From: Hippophae tibetana
Taxonomy: Eukaryota > Streptophyta > Magnoliopsida > Rosales > Elaeagnaceae
Reading direction: 5' to 3'
NCBI GenBank assembly: GCA_037013495.1
Contig: CM072810.1
Span: forward strand, 107,732,398-107,796,397
DNA: 64,000 bases
Part shown: positions 23,461-36,727 of the stretch, in pieces
How positions within the stretch are numbered: the stretch's first letter is position 1
Layout: each line of letters opens with the position of its first letter
The notes under the pieces: generated by a model
The model's database searches: none
The model's input: only the letters and a program-made list of their open reading frames with translations
Told to the model about the DNA's origin: nothing
Translations under genes and position numbers: made by a program

Positions 23461-24402
23461 AACACTTTTAATATTTATTCTTTTATCAAAAATATTAACA
23501 ATAAATATTTAATTTTTTATTTTTTATTTCAATTTCATATTGTAATTAATTTTATTATATCAATTTTTTATTTACATGTTATTTTAAATAAAAAATAACA
23601 CATGTTTATAAAAGAATTATTTAATATTTTATCATATTATTAATAAAAAATAAAATAACGTAACTATAAATTATTCATTTTTTTATTTTCATGAAGGACT
23701 GTGTCATGATCATATTGAATATCTAATCTTCAAATTTCTCACCTGAATTTATTGTTAATTTTTTTAAAGAAAATAAAATCAAATTCAAATTCAAATCAAA
23801 TCAAATAGAAACATCATTGAAACTATAACAAATAATTGGGAATATCATTATTTTTGTTAGTAAGGGATCAATATAATATACGATGTCTAATGTTTATTAT
23901 GATATTTCATTTGGATTACTTCAGTTTTATGCCGTCAATATCAGTTAATCATGAATTTATTTTGTTTTATCATTCTAACGTAAATTTATCCCTTTCACAT
24001 TGAATCTTAAAAAAAGTTATTTATTATTATTTAATTGGCAACTAAAAATCTTGTACCATTTAATGAGTCACGAAAGTTCAATTTAACATCATCTCCACAA
24101 ATTGTTGTATTTTAATGTTGTTTCTATTAATTGATATTATTTAAATTTTATTTTATTTTATCTAAAAATTTGAACAATAACTTCAAAAGAGAAATTAAAA
24201 AATAGATAATTAAAAAAATAGGTAATATGATGAAACGGTTCACCAAAATGAAAAATAAATAATTTGTATGATTTAAGTGAATTTTTATCAATAACGTAAT
24301 GAAATATGAAATCATTTTATATCAAAAAATGAATAATTTGTGATTTATTCTACTAAGAATATTCGTGGGATGAACTACAATATAATAATACATAAATAAA
24401 AT
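23461..24402. other. AT-rich intergenic between two copies of a repeat
   Basis: Long AT-rich sequence with no gene or recognisable element seen. Confidence 0.5.
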
Positions 24403-24532
24403 ATTATTTAAATATTTAATATTATCATTTTTAACAATATTAATTTTACCTCTTCAAAATTTTGTCTAAAATTATTAGATAAACTTCGATCATATTTTGA
24501 CAAGAAGTAATAAATACTATCCCACCACATAA
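24403..24532. repeat. AT-rich dispersed repeat, copy 2
   Basis: Direct copy of the block at 23309-23460, with small gaps and substitutions; it ends ACTATCCCACCACA. It lies about 310 bp beyond the 3' end of the DUF4220/DUF594 gene. Confidence 0.55.
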
Positions 24533-24845
24533 CAACTAATTTAAAATACATGTTTAATATAAATAGCAAACTTCTGCTACCCTTTACACTTACTTAAAAT
24601 TTATGTATCTTTTATTTTATATTCTTGCTTTGTTATTATTCTTATTATTGATTTTACTTAATTAAAGTCTTTTTTATTTAAAATTGGTCCAGCATAAGTG
24701 AAGTTAAAAGGTCCCTTTGTAATTTAATGAAGTTAAAAGGTCCGGTCCATGCATTGAACACATTTAATTCATATCCTCTCTAAAATCAAAACAAAATAAA
24801 GAAATACTACAGAGATGTCTGCCACTATCATGTACAATACGGTAC

Positions 24846-27071
24846 TCAATCAAAAAGATAAGGAGTTTGTAACAAAAAATCAGCAAAAGGTCCTCCACTG
24901 CTTCTTAGAAACTTATCAGTGATACCAAGATGAGCCATAAGAAGCCAAACATGAGTGACAAGTTCACCACCCCTTCTCAAGTGTTGAGAATGGTAATAAT
25001 AGCCATTACAATGAATAGCCACATAACCCAACATTTCAATCCACACATCACATATTATCTCCCACATTCTCTCTCTTGTTCTGCCTTCCATCATAAACTT
25101 TGCTACTCTAGCTGCTGGCCTTATCATATATTTACTCCCAATTCCTCCTGATCTCATTGAATATTTACTTGGTTCTTCAAGCAACATTCTTGTAACTTTG
25201 TTTCTACTCAAATCATGAACATCTTGACCACCTTTATTCTCTTGTTTTATGATTGACTTAACTTCAGAGCAAACCTTAGGAAACCAACTGTCATAGTTCT
25301 CTTTCTGTATAGGCAACATGTCTGGGAATGTAACTAAAAGATACAACATGTATTCTGATAGTCTCTTGCTCTCTCTAGAATGTTTATTAGTTTTACTATA
25401 TACTTCACTATCATCATAGGAATATAAACAAAGGTCTGTCACAATGTGCCAAATAAGAATGCTTACATCTAAGCTTACTTTAGTACTTGTCCACCTTAGT
25501 TCTTTTGCATCTTCATATTTCTCTATAACACATTCACCTCTAACTTCATATAGCTCAGACATTCCTTCTAGCTTATCAAACTGAGACACTTTTTCTTTAA
25601 AATGCTCAAACATGAGACATTTAAGATCCTCAGAGACACTACAATGTGTTGTGTAAATATGTGTCTCAAGTGATTCATAACCCGGCAACCATTTTGGAAA
25701 AAGGGTAAGAAAGAAAATGGAACATGATCGATCTTTAAGACAATAGCTCAACATGTTGTATTGTCCCATAGAATCAGACCACCTTTGTCCATTTAGTACT
25801 TTTCGAATGAGAAATAGAACGGAACAAATGGAATACTTGGTTTCAAACTTGGAAAAAAGGGAATATTTAAGATTGTTTAACTTTACTATTGTCCACTCGG
25901 ACGATAGTAACAATACGAAACCGAAGAATTCAAGTGTCACAGCACCAATTAACAAAGTGTAGGTGACAATTAAATTGACAGAGGAATGAAGAACATTTTG
26001 TTTTTGGCGAAACAAGAAAGAAACAGACACAAGAACAGTGAGAGAGAAAGTAAGAATCCTAGTGATACATCCCCAAGTAGTATAAACAATAGGAGCTTTG
26101 GTATAAAAAGAATCATAAGCAAATGCAAGCTCAATTTCAACCATGTCAAAAGCAGTCTTGTACTCAAATTCCTTGAAGTATTGTTGACACATCTTTAGAA
26201 AATTCAATTCCATATTAAGAGAATCAACAAAAAGAGAACTAAAAGCTTGAAAGAAATTGTATGAATCAACAAGCAGAGTAATATCACCTTTAGTAGTACG
26301 ATCAAATGCAAGCATTGCTTGATAAGCAGGATTAGAAGCAGCTTCAAATCTCTCACGACAAGCACTTCTAAGAACCCAAGACCTTTCAGTACATTTCAAA
26401 GCCCCAACAATAAGAATAGCAAGAGATAACCAAGAGAGCCAACCACCAGTCCAAGCTGTGAGAATAACATATAAAGCTACGCCGAGTTGGAAAATTGAGC
26501 CGAGCAAGTGTCGTAACCAAAGTTGATTGTCTTCTAATGCATAAGCAGTGATTGTGTCTGGACCACCAAGATGTAATAACAAAAATGGAGCCCAAAATGC
26601 AATTAGGACATCGCTGTCTGAATCCCCTTGTTTATTGGAGATTGCGCCAAGAGCAACAGTCGCTGCCCAATCTGCCGTTAGATAGGCGCACCAAACAATT
26701 GCTCTGACCCAAATGTTCTTAAAGCTTCTTCTACGGCTTCCTAGAGCGACTAGTAATATCTGGGTTGTGAGGCTTAAAAGAACTGTGGCTCTTAGTTCCC
26801 ATTCGTTCCAAAGCTTCCTTACGCGATCAGGGACTAACTGGTCAACCTCTAAGTCCACCCTTCTCTTGCCCACAAAAACCCACCAGCTTAAAACTAGTAT
26901 CCAGCATCAAATCAACAATACAAGTAAACTAATTAAACTTTTGAAGTCAAGTGTTAATAATACTCGTTTTAAGTTTTTTTTTTTATGCAGAGAAAAAGGA
27001 TTCAGTTTGATATGGTGAAATTGCTAAGTAATGGATTAGCTATTAGCCTATTACTTACCAGAGAGTAGCAT
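24846..27071 (-). CDS. DUF4220/DUF594 multi-pass membrane protein (intact, two exons, 671 aa)
   Basis: Exons on the minus strand: 27071-27059 (ATG CTA CTC TCT G) and 26848-24846, with a 210-bp intron (donor GGTAAGTAA, acceptor CTTAG). The long open frame of exon 2 has no ATG near its start and an in-frame stop just upstream of it. The 13-nt first exon restores a start, and the second copy at 53.7-62.2 kb conserves ATG, donor, acceptor and phase. N-terminal membrane segments lie near residues 24-40, 50-75, 84-98, 118-137 and 140-155. The DUF4220 signature HLGGPDTITAYALEDNQLWL is at 97-116 and ERSWVLRSAC near 159-168. Two more hydrophobic segments lie near 260-320. The C-terminal DUF594 region holds GGELVTHVWLLMAHLGITDK at 631-650. 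The family is plant-specific with no established biochemical role; membrane location is inferred. No frameshift or internal stop seen. Confidence 0.88.
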
Positions 27072-28175
27072 GTCTGAGAAAAGCTTAAGATCTCGTCTGC
27101 CCTGCTTTTGAAGTTTAGTGTTAATTTCTTGTTTAGTTTAAGATCTAGTTCGAAATGATGAATTTTCTATAATTTGAATTAGGCTGATCAAATTATACAC
27201 GGTGAACTGTGTGTAATATTACTTTAATTTGTTGTTCTGTCAGAAGTCTGCAAAACTTGAATTGCTTTTGAAATTAGTGAAACCTGACCTGGGAAAACGA
27301 ATTTATTTATTTATTTAAGACGACCAAGGACATGGTGCTACAAGACTTAAATATGGTTTATGTAGCTAATTTTTAGGATCCGTCAATATTCTAAGAATTG
27401 AAATATAATGTAATTTTATAGAGTAATTAATGTTAATGGATCTTACTGTTTTAAAAGAAGTCTTATTTTATAAAAGTAAGTTTTTTTTTTTTGACAACAT
27501 TTTCTTGAGTCATTTTATAATTATACCCTTCAATATTTTTTACAGGCTTTCCGAGTACTAAAACATCCAATAAGCTTTTAGATTCGAACCGTCGTCAATT
27601 CCACACCACCACCAGCGTATCAACCCCAGCAAACCCAAACCTAATAAATTCTAAGCTGATTAGTAATGGCCTGGACCTGAGCGGAAAAATAAAATCATAA
27701 ATAATTGAATATCTCATTTTTTGCACACTCTAAAGAGAATTTTTGCGAGCCACAATTCTCTCAGCATATTTGATTGAAAGCGATAACATAAATCACTTCC
27801 TTCCTTTAAGGATTTGATTTGAGGGAAATTGAATATAATGGAGGAATTTCTTGGTAAGTTCATTGATTTTAAAGGAAAATTTTAGTGGATGTTGTTCGTA
27901 GCTATTCTATAATACTTTTTTAGTTTACACAAATGTTAATTACAATAATATTTCTGTGTTTAATTTTACTTTTAATTTTGAATAAAATGTAAACATTTTA
28001 ACAATTATAATAATCATTATTTTTTTAACTCTCTTAGTAAATACGTTATAATGATTTATTTTTTTCACATATTTATAAAATTATTTAATATTTTGCATTA
28101 TTCTATCTCATTTAAAAATCAAATAAAATTAATTTTAATATTTATCCTTATTTCAATTACGCTTATCAAATAAAC

Positions 28176-28227
<52 letters not shown>
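28176..28227. repeat. (AAT)n microsatellite
   Basis: About 17 trinucleotide units (AAT turning to ATT) with no other content. Confidence 0.9.
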
Positions 28228-28300
28228 ATTTTATTTTATGAATCAAATATTATCTAAAAGAATAAAACCATATGTAAAGAAAGAAACGTGGTTGGTAGTA

Positions 28301-28620
28301 GGGGTATTCATAAACCGATCCAGATCGAACCAAACTGTTAAATCAGATCGAATAAAACGGTTCATTTATTTTGTATTAATTTTTAAACCTATCGAATCGG
28401 ACCGAATTGGCTTAATAATATATTAAAATTTACATATTATTTATCATAAAATGTGTCAAAAAATCGAATCAAACCGAAAACCGAATCAGTTCGAACGGTT
28501 TTATAAATTAAACGATATTATTCGATTTGTATTAATTAAAACCGTTTCAAACAGTCAAATCCGATTAATTTTTTTTTTAACTAAAATCGGACTGGATTGG
28601 ACTGGATCGGTGGACACTCC
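28301..28620. mobile_element. MITE-like foldback element, copy 1 (320 bp, TA target)
   Basis: Ends GGGGTATTCA and TGGACACTCC are imperfect inverted repeats, flanked by TA on both sides (28299-28300 and 28621-28622). The interior is full of palindrome-like CGGACCG/GAACCG blocks, so the whole unit can fold back. It is non-coding. A second copy with the same ends is at 45016-45346. The TA duplication suggests mobilisation by a Tc1/mariner-type transposase, but the family is not proven. Confidence 0.65.
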
Positions 28621-29873
28621 TACTAGTGGTAGTATTTACTAGGTGTGCTCTATTTTGCATTTGATGAAAGTTTTGTTATTGTATGTCATTGTTTTGAATA
28701 TTTGCATTTTTTTTTTGGGTCTTCTCACTGCCTTCTCTTGAGAGTTATTTCTCTCTGCTTTATCTGATGCAGTTATATAGTTCAATTAAATTTGAAGGTA
28801 ATTACGTTATGAAGTGATTAACGTCAACTTTCCGGATTCATATATTTTTATATCAGAATATAGTATTTTACATCAACCTTTATATTTATATATAATATAT
28901 TAAATTTATTTTCGTCTTAAATTTATTTTAACCAGACGTTAATGTTTTTCTAATGGAATGTAATGTTTTACATATATTTTTTAGTTGGAGGTAAGTCCTT
29001 ATATGTTTCTCTCTGTGTATGCAAAGCCTCTCGTATTTTATTACATATATCATAATTTTTGTATCTATTATGTCACATTTACATTTATAATATGTTATAT
29101 TACTTCTTATAGAATTATCAATTGAAATTTGGATGATATTGTTGATAAGGTATTAAAAATTCTGATTAATTTGCTTAAAATAATACAATAAGATATATGA
29201 TTAATACATAATCAATTGAGATTTAAATTTTAAACAAAAAAACTTTTATGTTAATTATCTCTTGATTTAATTTGAATTAAACATTTTTTATTTGATATCT
29301 TTATTTATGAATGTATTATTTGATATTATCTTATTAATAATTCAATGTAATATTAAGATATTGATATTTAATTAAAGCTATTAATAAACCATCGTATTCA
29401 ACGTTTAATGTATTATCTTTTAAAAATGCTACAAATTTCTCTAAGATTTTATCAGTTAAATTTTATAAGAAATTTGCTTAAGTAACAATACAAGTAGTCA
29501 GCACAGTGAGCATCGAAATTCCACAGTTTTTTTGCTATTTCATATTTGTAAAATCGCAAGACATGCAAGTTTCATGAAAATATATACTAATACTGCGTTT
29601 ATAAGTGATTCAGTAAATCCAAATTACATGTTTGAATTAATTAATTATTTTTTTAAAATAATGAAAATATATAGATTGTTTATAAGATTTTATTTTTATT
29701 GTTATAAAGTTATATTTAAAAAAGTAATAGTTGAAAAAAAAAATCAATGTAATGCTTTTGAAAAGAAAACCGAACAAAATGTTCTCTCAAGTTTTCTCTG
29801 CGATCTGTGTAGGCTTGTGCCTTACTATATCTAGAATCTTGTATTAACATAACATCATTGGAAATTAAAGGCC

Positions 29874-32800
29874 ATGTTCTCTAAATTTAAGAATCTTCTG
29901 TCGTTCTATCCTGCTACTAAAGGAAACAATGAACAACCAGGTACGCCTTCTACTTTCCAACTCATACTTTTATTTCGTATTCAAAGCTACCACATTAATT
30001 TAAGGCCTTTTTGAGTATATCGTTTTCCTTTTCCCTTTATGTCCATCAATTTATTGATAATCTTCTACAATAGCTAGTTTCGATCCCCTTCGTTATGGCA
30101 CTGTAGGTTTCGAATTGACGAGGATTTTTTTTTAAAACCTAGAGCTAAATATCTTTTGGGATTAATCAACATGCCACAATTTTATTTCAAATTATCAGTT
30201 TCAGTTGTTGTGCTTCAATATTGTTTTTGATGGGTTGGGTTTCACTGAAGCTGAAGCTAACATCTTACAGAAATTTCTAGATACAGAAGGGAACTTCCTC
30301 CGGTACACTACTCATTGAAAGTACAGTCGTTCTCGTCCGTGAAGGAAAAATGTGAAAAATATATATCTGATGTCTTTGAAGCTCAAGGTTTTAAATGGTG
30401 GGTTTGATTAGCCCTCAATTTTGAAACTACTGCAATTTATAAATTTTCATGATAGGATCAGATTTACTACTCTTAAGAACATCATCTCCAACCCTTGATA
30501 TCATTTTACACTCAATTTTTGCATTAAAAATTGCACCAAATTTTTACTCCTCTCCAACCTACAACACCAAATATTATACTAAAAAGTATATTATTTTATA
30601 AAATAAAATATTCCTTTTATTACACCAAAAGTTACATCAACTGTTACACAAAAATTATATTCAATAATTTTTTTATTAATTTTGTATCATATGTTTAATT
30701 TTAATTTATTATGTATAATAATAAAATTTATTTTTTTTCTTTTTTTTTAAAAGAACGTGAATAGTGTTTTGCCAAGTGAACAGTGTCGTGCCAAATATGG
30801 CTCAACGTTGTTCATCGCACCAAATTTTGTCATAATTTCGTACTGAGTTTGATCAACTTTGCACCAAATTTTAAACCAAATTTGTGTTTTCATTTTTTAT
30901 CATTAGCTTAATTTAAACCTCAAATTTATTTTTTCATTTATAATTTGTATTGATATGTAATTAAATATGCACTAAGCAGGAGATTATGCCTCTACCCGAA
31001 CGGTAGGAAAGATCCCAATTCTCAATCGAAAAAGAGGGAAAACGATTACATATCACTCTATCTCCACATTGTGGAAACTGATGGTTATCCAAGTGGCTGG
31101 CAAGTTCATGTCAACTTCAAGTTATTTGTATTTGATAAAAAAAATGATAATTACCTGACCATACAAGGTGCGTGCAGTTTTTGATCCCGTCTAAGTTCTT
31201 ATTACGTTTCTTGTAATTTTTCTTTCTTTCTTTCTCTATTTTTCTTTTTGTTTGTTTGGTTTCGTTTCTGTTATGCTGCCAACCAGTTTATATGTTTGAA
31301 TGTGGGTTGACATTGTGGTTTGATGGTTACAAAAGGTTTTTCTTCAATCATTACAACAAATCCTGAGTTAGAATGACACAATGCATAATTTTCTCTGTAA
31401 AAAGAAAATAAGTAACTTAATTATATATAAAGCGAGATAATGAATATGAAGGATGTATATTTGTGTAAATATTTATTTTAAATGGTCAAAGAAAAGAGAA
31501 GATTCATGATAAGCCAAAAGTGGCCAGACTTATTACAAGCTAAACATCACTTCTCATCTAACCCTTATATCATTAAAAATAAACTTTCATTTGAACAGAA
31601 ATCACCAGAAATGCCTCCTATTAGTTCTATCTTAAACTATTTTCATTTCACAGTATTAGGATGCATACCATACTATAACTATTTAAAGGAAACAAAATCA
31701 AAGTTGGCGACCTCAAGCAAACTACCAGGTTTTAAATAACCAAGACAAACTAAAGCTTCTCTGTCAACAGAAAACCTGTAGAAACCTCCATCACTCCACT
31801 CTTAGGTCCAATAAGCATAACTACAAAACCATACAAACACAAACAACCACCAGGCTGTGGGCAGTCCAAAAAATAAAACTACAAACTAAATGAAGACAGT
31901 AAGCAGAACAAATAAACATCTGAAAGAAATATGGCATAAAGACCACCTCATCATTAGGGAGGAAAAAGGACTACACATTTATTTCATGCTCTCAACAAGC
32001 GTCATTGATCTCCGTGATCCTGTTCTCTATGGCATTTTCCTTGACATCATTTGTTGCTGCAACATTTTGGAAACATGGAATATCTGTGAGAGCTTTCATG
32101 TTCCTCTTACTTATCAATTACACATCTTTCATCTGCATTTTGCTCGCAGCACATTCTCTGCCTCTTTCTGTTCTTAAAAGCCTTGTTAGTTGCTAGCACT
32201 TGAAAGGTTGAAAGCTGCATAAGCACATTCAACTCCAGAACTTCTAACACAAAGTTCCCACAGTTCTCCTACCCAAAACCAACACTTATATCCAACATTC
32301 TCAACAAAAGTTGATGTATGATGATTATCATGAGCAAAAGAGTTTTTATTTTGATCCATCCAGTGCTATTCCCAACCTGAATGCACATGCCAAGACTGAG
32401 GGAATCATTAATATTGCATGGAAACTTGCAATCTATCTTGAAGATTTCTCCGACTTGCCGAGACCCAGGAGGAGCAAGGGGTTCAGCAATCCAATTTGGA
32501 GGAATATCCATAATTGTACCCAAATAGGGCGGTACTCAAATAACAAATGAGAGGATGGAGTATTAGGTTTCACCCTAAACAATTCCATTACAGCTCTATT
32601 GTAGTTCCAAGACATGTGTCCTTATCTTTTGATGATTGAACCAATATTCCCATAGATTGCAATCAAGCATTTTTATTTCCAGTGCTCTCTTTGTGGTTTA
32701 GTTCTTTTTGAACAACATCCACATCCTTATTGATGCTAATTTGTTTTAAAGAGAGGTCCTTACCACCTTGTGAGAACTCAATTTCAACTCGATTTGATTC

Positions 32801-35800
32801 AACTTTTGTAAAGCTTAAAAATAAATCTCTCTTGAACTTGTCTTTGCATGCTTCCCATTTCACAAATTCAAGCAGTTCATTAAAAAAAAAATCAGAGAGC
32901 AGATTGAACTAAGGTATAGATCTGGTGAATATGATCGAATTAAGGATGATTACAAAAGAGATATCGAAAAGAGTTTGAGAGAGAAAAATGGAAGAATGGA
33001 GCAACTAGAATGGTTAGGAGAAAAATTGATAAGTATTATTTTATATATTAATATATAGAAAAATATTAATTTTTTAGATTTTTTTGGGATTTTTATGTAT
33101 TTTTTTTATAATTTTTATTTAATAGGTGGATTAACTTAGAAAGAAAATAGATGTATTTAGCAAACCATCAGAGTTCCCATTGTAGCTTATCATATCATTT
33201 TGACACGTGGTGTGCACTAATTCTATCTTTACCGGAATACCTATAATCCTATTTGCATTTTGATTTGATTTTTATTTCTTATAAATACAAAATAACATGC
33301 CATAAAATAAGAGAGTATCATAATTAATAAAATCAATATAACAATGGCTACAAAGAACACGAGAAATAAAATAGCACATCTAGGGCAACTTTTGGGAGAG
33401 ATTTCGTAGATTTTCATAACTTTTTCTTTATCTTTTTCTATTTAGATTTCAATGATAATAATGTTGATTCTTATGAAATTTAGTTAATTTAATAATGTGA
33501 TTGTGAGCAATTTTAAGTTTTAAATTATAGTTTAATTAATTTATCATGATAATTTTAGTTTTAATTCTTGATTTTTGATGTGTTCAATTCTATATTTAAA
33601 TGTCAAAACTATACATTTATGAATTAGAATAATTAGTTAATTTGTTGCATAAATATGTATATATCTAGTCTAACAAGTTAGTAAGTAATCACTAATATTC
33701 TTATTCGAAGTACTACCTTGTGGCTGTTGTTACAAGTATGATTGAATACTTTTGTTAAAGATTAAATAATTGTTCTAATCTTTTTAGATCTTAATGCAAT
33801 GAATGAATTAGATTTAGTAAGCGTACTTCTAGGTTCAGGATTTAGGTTGGTTAATGAGTAGATTTTTAATTAATTGCACGGTAAGAAAAGATGGGAAGTA
33901 TTAAGTGGACATAGACTTTTGAAACTAAAGTTAAGAATTCAATAATAGTTTTAAATTATGAAAATAATTTAGAATTTAATAAATTAATTTACATTCATGA
34001 CATGATTAATTAATTTGTAGTAAAATGGTGAGGATAGACCCCATAATCACATTCCTCTCATAATTATTGTCCAACTTATTTTATTATTTTATTCAAAAAC
34101 ACCAAAATCCTCCATTTTATTAATTTTAGTTAACTTACTAACGAAACAGTAATTAAGAGTAGATATTGTTATCAATCCTTATGGTTACGATAACTCTTGT
34201 TCTTAAATTACTCATCACTTGTACATGATCACATATATTTGCATGTTCTCAATGTGTCAAGAATGACTAGAAATCAACATTAAAAATAGTAAAATCAGCT
34301 CCAAAGAAATGAGGTTTGTCTAGCAAATCCAGTAGGGTTAGGGAAGGGTTGAGAGCGTCAATTAATGCTCGAGAGGTTATCACGAGGAGAATTTTTTATT
34401 GATCTGCATTTCCTTGTGTATTTGTGTAGATATCATCGAGGGTGGAGTAAGTTGTTTCCAAGAGAAAGACCCAGAATTGGGTTTTGCCCAATTCATTTCC
34501 TATAAAGATTTTTACAATCCATCAAATGGCTTCCTCATCTGTGACAGCTGTGTGTTTGGAGTCGAACTTTTTGTCCTACATTCCGTGGTGGATCAAAATC
34601 CTTCCAAAGATGCGTATCCAATAGAATGTTCTAATATTTTCACGTGGGATGTCAATAAATTTTCTGAAAGAGAACATTGGCTCTATATTGAGTCTGAAAT
34701 GTTTGAAGCTGGAGGAATGCCTTGGTATGTATATATGCGTGCACCATATTTCATTTTCTTAACATTTGATATTCAATGCTTCATGTCCGGGTTAAAAATT
34801 TAAGCTAACATTATGTTGCTGGTTGAAGGACCTTCTCTGTTTATCCGAAAGGAAATGATGGAAGTACTTATGGACCTAAAAGTGTGTCACTCTGCTTGTT
34901 CCTACATAGCTCACATGATCTTCCACCTGAAAAGCAAATTTCAGTGACATATAAGATGCATATATTGAACAAAGACGATAGTAGTAAAAACTTGGAAAGA
35001 GCATCGCCAGGTAACCTTTTTATTCCCATTGTCCTCATCAAATATCACTCATGCATGAATTTGATCTTTGGGTTTATTTTGACTCACCTAGAAATCAATA
35101 TATATTGTCACTTTATACTTAGCAATTTACTGAAATTGTACAGAGTTAACTCGCCCAGACAAGGCATGTATTGTGAATAAACTGATGCTAATCTGGTAGT
35201 AACCATTTAGAAAAATAAGTGAGTTGCTATCAACGTATTAAATAGACTCCACAAAAATCAAACAGATAGGTGGCATCCCTTACGATTTCATAAGAAACTG
35301 GGCAATATATTATTCTCAGTTTCAGGAATCACTTGTGTTTGGTAATTGGTTTTTAGAACACCAACATTTGTACCTTGTTGGTACTCACTTCAGCTCAAGC
35401 CCCGTCTATGTATTAGTGAGTGGGCATGTGTTAGTGTTTAACCATCTGGTACCAGCTTCCATATTCCCTCTTGCTTATAGATAATTCAATTCCAAATTTT
35501 ATATTTTAATTTGATTTGGATTCATTTGTATTATTCTTCTTGTCCAGTCTTCAGTTTTGGTTTTCTCCTGTGCAAAAGTGTATATTTGTGAACTTTTAGA
35601 TTGTTTTTCTGCCTTCAGGTGTGCATCCATAAAATACTTTTGTTTGAATGTGGATTACGCCTTTTTAAAAAAGAAATATTTCCTTCTGTTTAGGATTTAA
35701 ATATCTCTATTTAAAAAAAAAACCACGAAAAAATAATCTTCTATGTCGGAGGGGAAATGATTGTTATGTTGTCATGGTCAAGTAACAGAATTAATGTTTT

Positions 35801-36043
35801 TTTTTTCTTTAAATATATTTATCAAGTTTTTACTACTTTTTCTTTTCTAGTTGGCTCAGAATCTATAAGATATCAATGTGGCTTATTGAGTAAATTTCGT
35901 TTGCATAAGGTACCGTTCAATTCTCTAAAGGAGTCAGTCGTTACGAGGAGAAAATTATAGACCTGAAGGATCTTCAAGAACCGTCAAGTGGATTCATTAA
36001 AAATGATACGCTATCTGTTCAAGTTCAAGTTTTTGTATTGTGA
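29874..36043 (+). CDS. double MATH (TRAF-like) domain protein, gene 1 (six exons, 330 aa)
   Basis: Exons: 29874-29940, 30271-30397, 30980-31167, 34430-34724, 34829-35010, 35910-36043; total 993 nt, stop TGA. All introns are GT-AG and phases match the two paralogues. The start ATG opens MFSKFKNLLSFYPATKGN. MATH domain 1 covers about residues 34-175 ([56 protein letters not shown]). MATH domain 2 covers about 195-330 ([37 protein letters not shown]). MATH folds are beta-sandwich modules that bind peptides or other proteins. No BTB, protease or coiled coil follows, so it may act as an adaptor; the exact partner is unknown. Introns 2 (582 bp) and 3 (3,262 bp) are swollen by repeats. Oddly, exon 4 begins DIIEGGVSC where the paralogues have DANG(M/L)VRC. 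No disruption seen. Confidence 0.88.
31168..34429. other. expanded intron 3 of MATH gene 1, with a coding-like patch of unknown origin
   Basis: The same intron is only 77 bp in MATH gene 3, so about 3 kb was gained. About 31480-32920 is less AT-rich and has overlapping open stretches on both strands. The most protein-like is on the minus strand at 32663-32863 (MKWEACKDKFKRDLFLSFTK). A further one lies at 32269-32523 (PPNWIAEPLAPPGSRQVGEI). I do not recognise them. About 33300-34270 looks like a long LTR-type stretch (TTACGATAACTC...ACTTGTACATG near its end) but no ends or target duplications were found. Confidence 0.4.
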
Positions 36044-36606
36044 ATTCCCAAGTGAGATGAGATAATATGTTTTCCAATGGTAATGGTATTGTCAAACACT
36101 TAAACTTTGTAGGAATTGTCCATTCTGCCACTCAATTAGTTACCATTTAGTACTATGTTGTTGGATAAAAGTGTCAAATGGATGAAAAGTTGATATGAAA
36201 CGGAGAAAGCAATGCAGTGGGGAAGATTGAAAGTAGTAGATAAATCAAGTTAAACTCAAGGTTGATCCAATGAACTCATCACCTAAAAAGCTCAATTTAC
36301 CAAGCTTATGAAGTATGAACTCAAATATTTTGACGCAAGTTAAGTCAAACTTAAACGAGTTGAGTAAACTCAATTTATTTGAGAATATCATTAGCCTTCC
36401 GTGATAATCTGGTATTGACAGTGTACCAAACGTTTGATTTGAAGGTCTGAGTTTAACCTTTTACAATTGTTTGTTAAATTCCTTTTTCTTCAATCTTCAT
36501 TTATTGCTTCAAAGTTTTAATCTTATTGTGTGATCTACAAACTGAACATTTTGATGTAGGTCGTTACTATTTAATATGAAAAGTGAAAATAACAACAAAT
36601 ACTTTC

Positions 36607-36644
<38 letters not shown>

Positions 36645-36679
36645 TTCTCCCGAAAGCTCTTCGACTTTATGAATGGGTG

Positions 36680-36727
<48 letters not shown>

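Larger units (their letters stand above)
27072..29873. other. intergenic upstream of both flanking genes; holds a MITE and microsatellite
   Basis: Shared upstream space between the DUF4220/DUF594 gene (minus) and the first MATH gene (plus). The first roughly 60 bp above 27071 resemble the sequence before the ATG of the second copy (about 53590-53655), marking a conserved 5' UTR. An (AAT)n run is at 28176-28227 and a MITE-like element at 28301-28620. The remainder is AT-rich. Confidence 0.6.

Noticed and set aside
26849-26873. GTG at 26873 as start of the DUF4220/DUF594 gene.
   Set aside because: Plant genes rarely use GTG; the spliced ATG exon at 27059-27071 is conserved in the second copy.
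33300-34270. Gypsy-type LTR in intron 3 of MATH gene 1.
   Set aside because: Texture resembles long LTRs, but no TG...CA ends or target duplication could be found, so it is only mentioned under the intron.
35757-35960. Alternative last exon for MATH gene 1 in another frame, ending at 35960.
   Set aside because: An acceptor at 35909/35910 gives the conserved C-terminus shared with MATH genes 2 and 3 (VQFSKG...DLKDLQEP) and closes the model to 331 codons.
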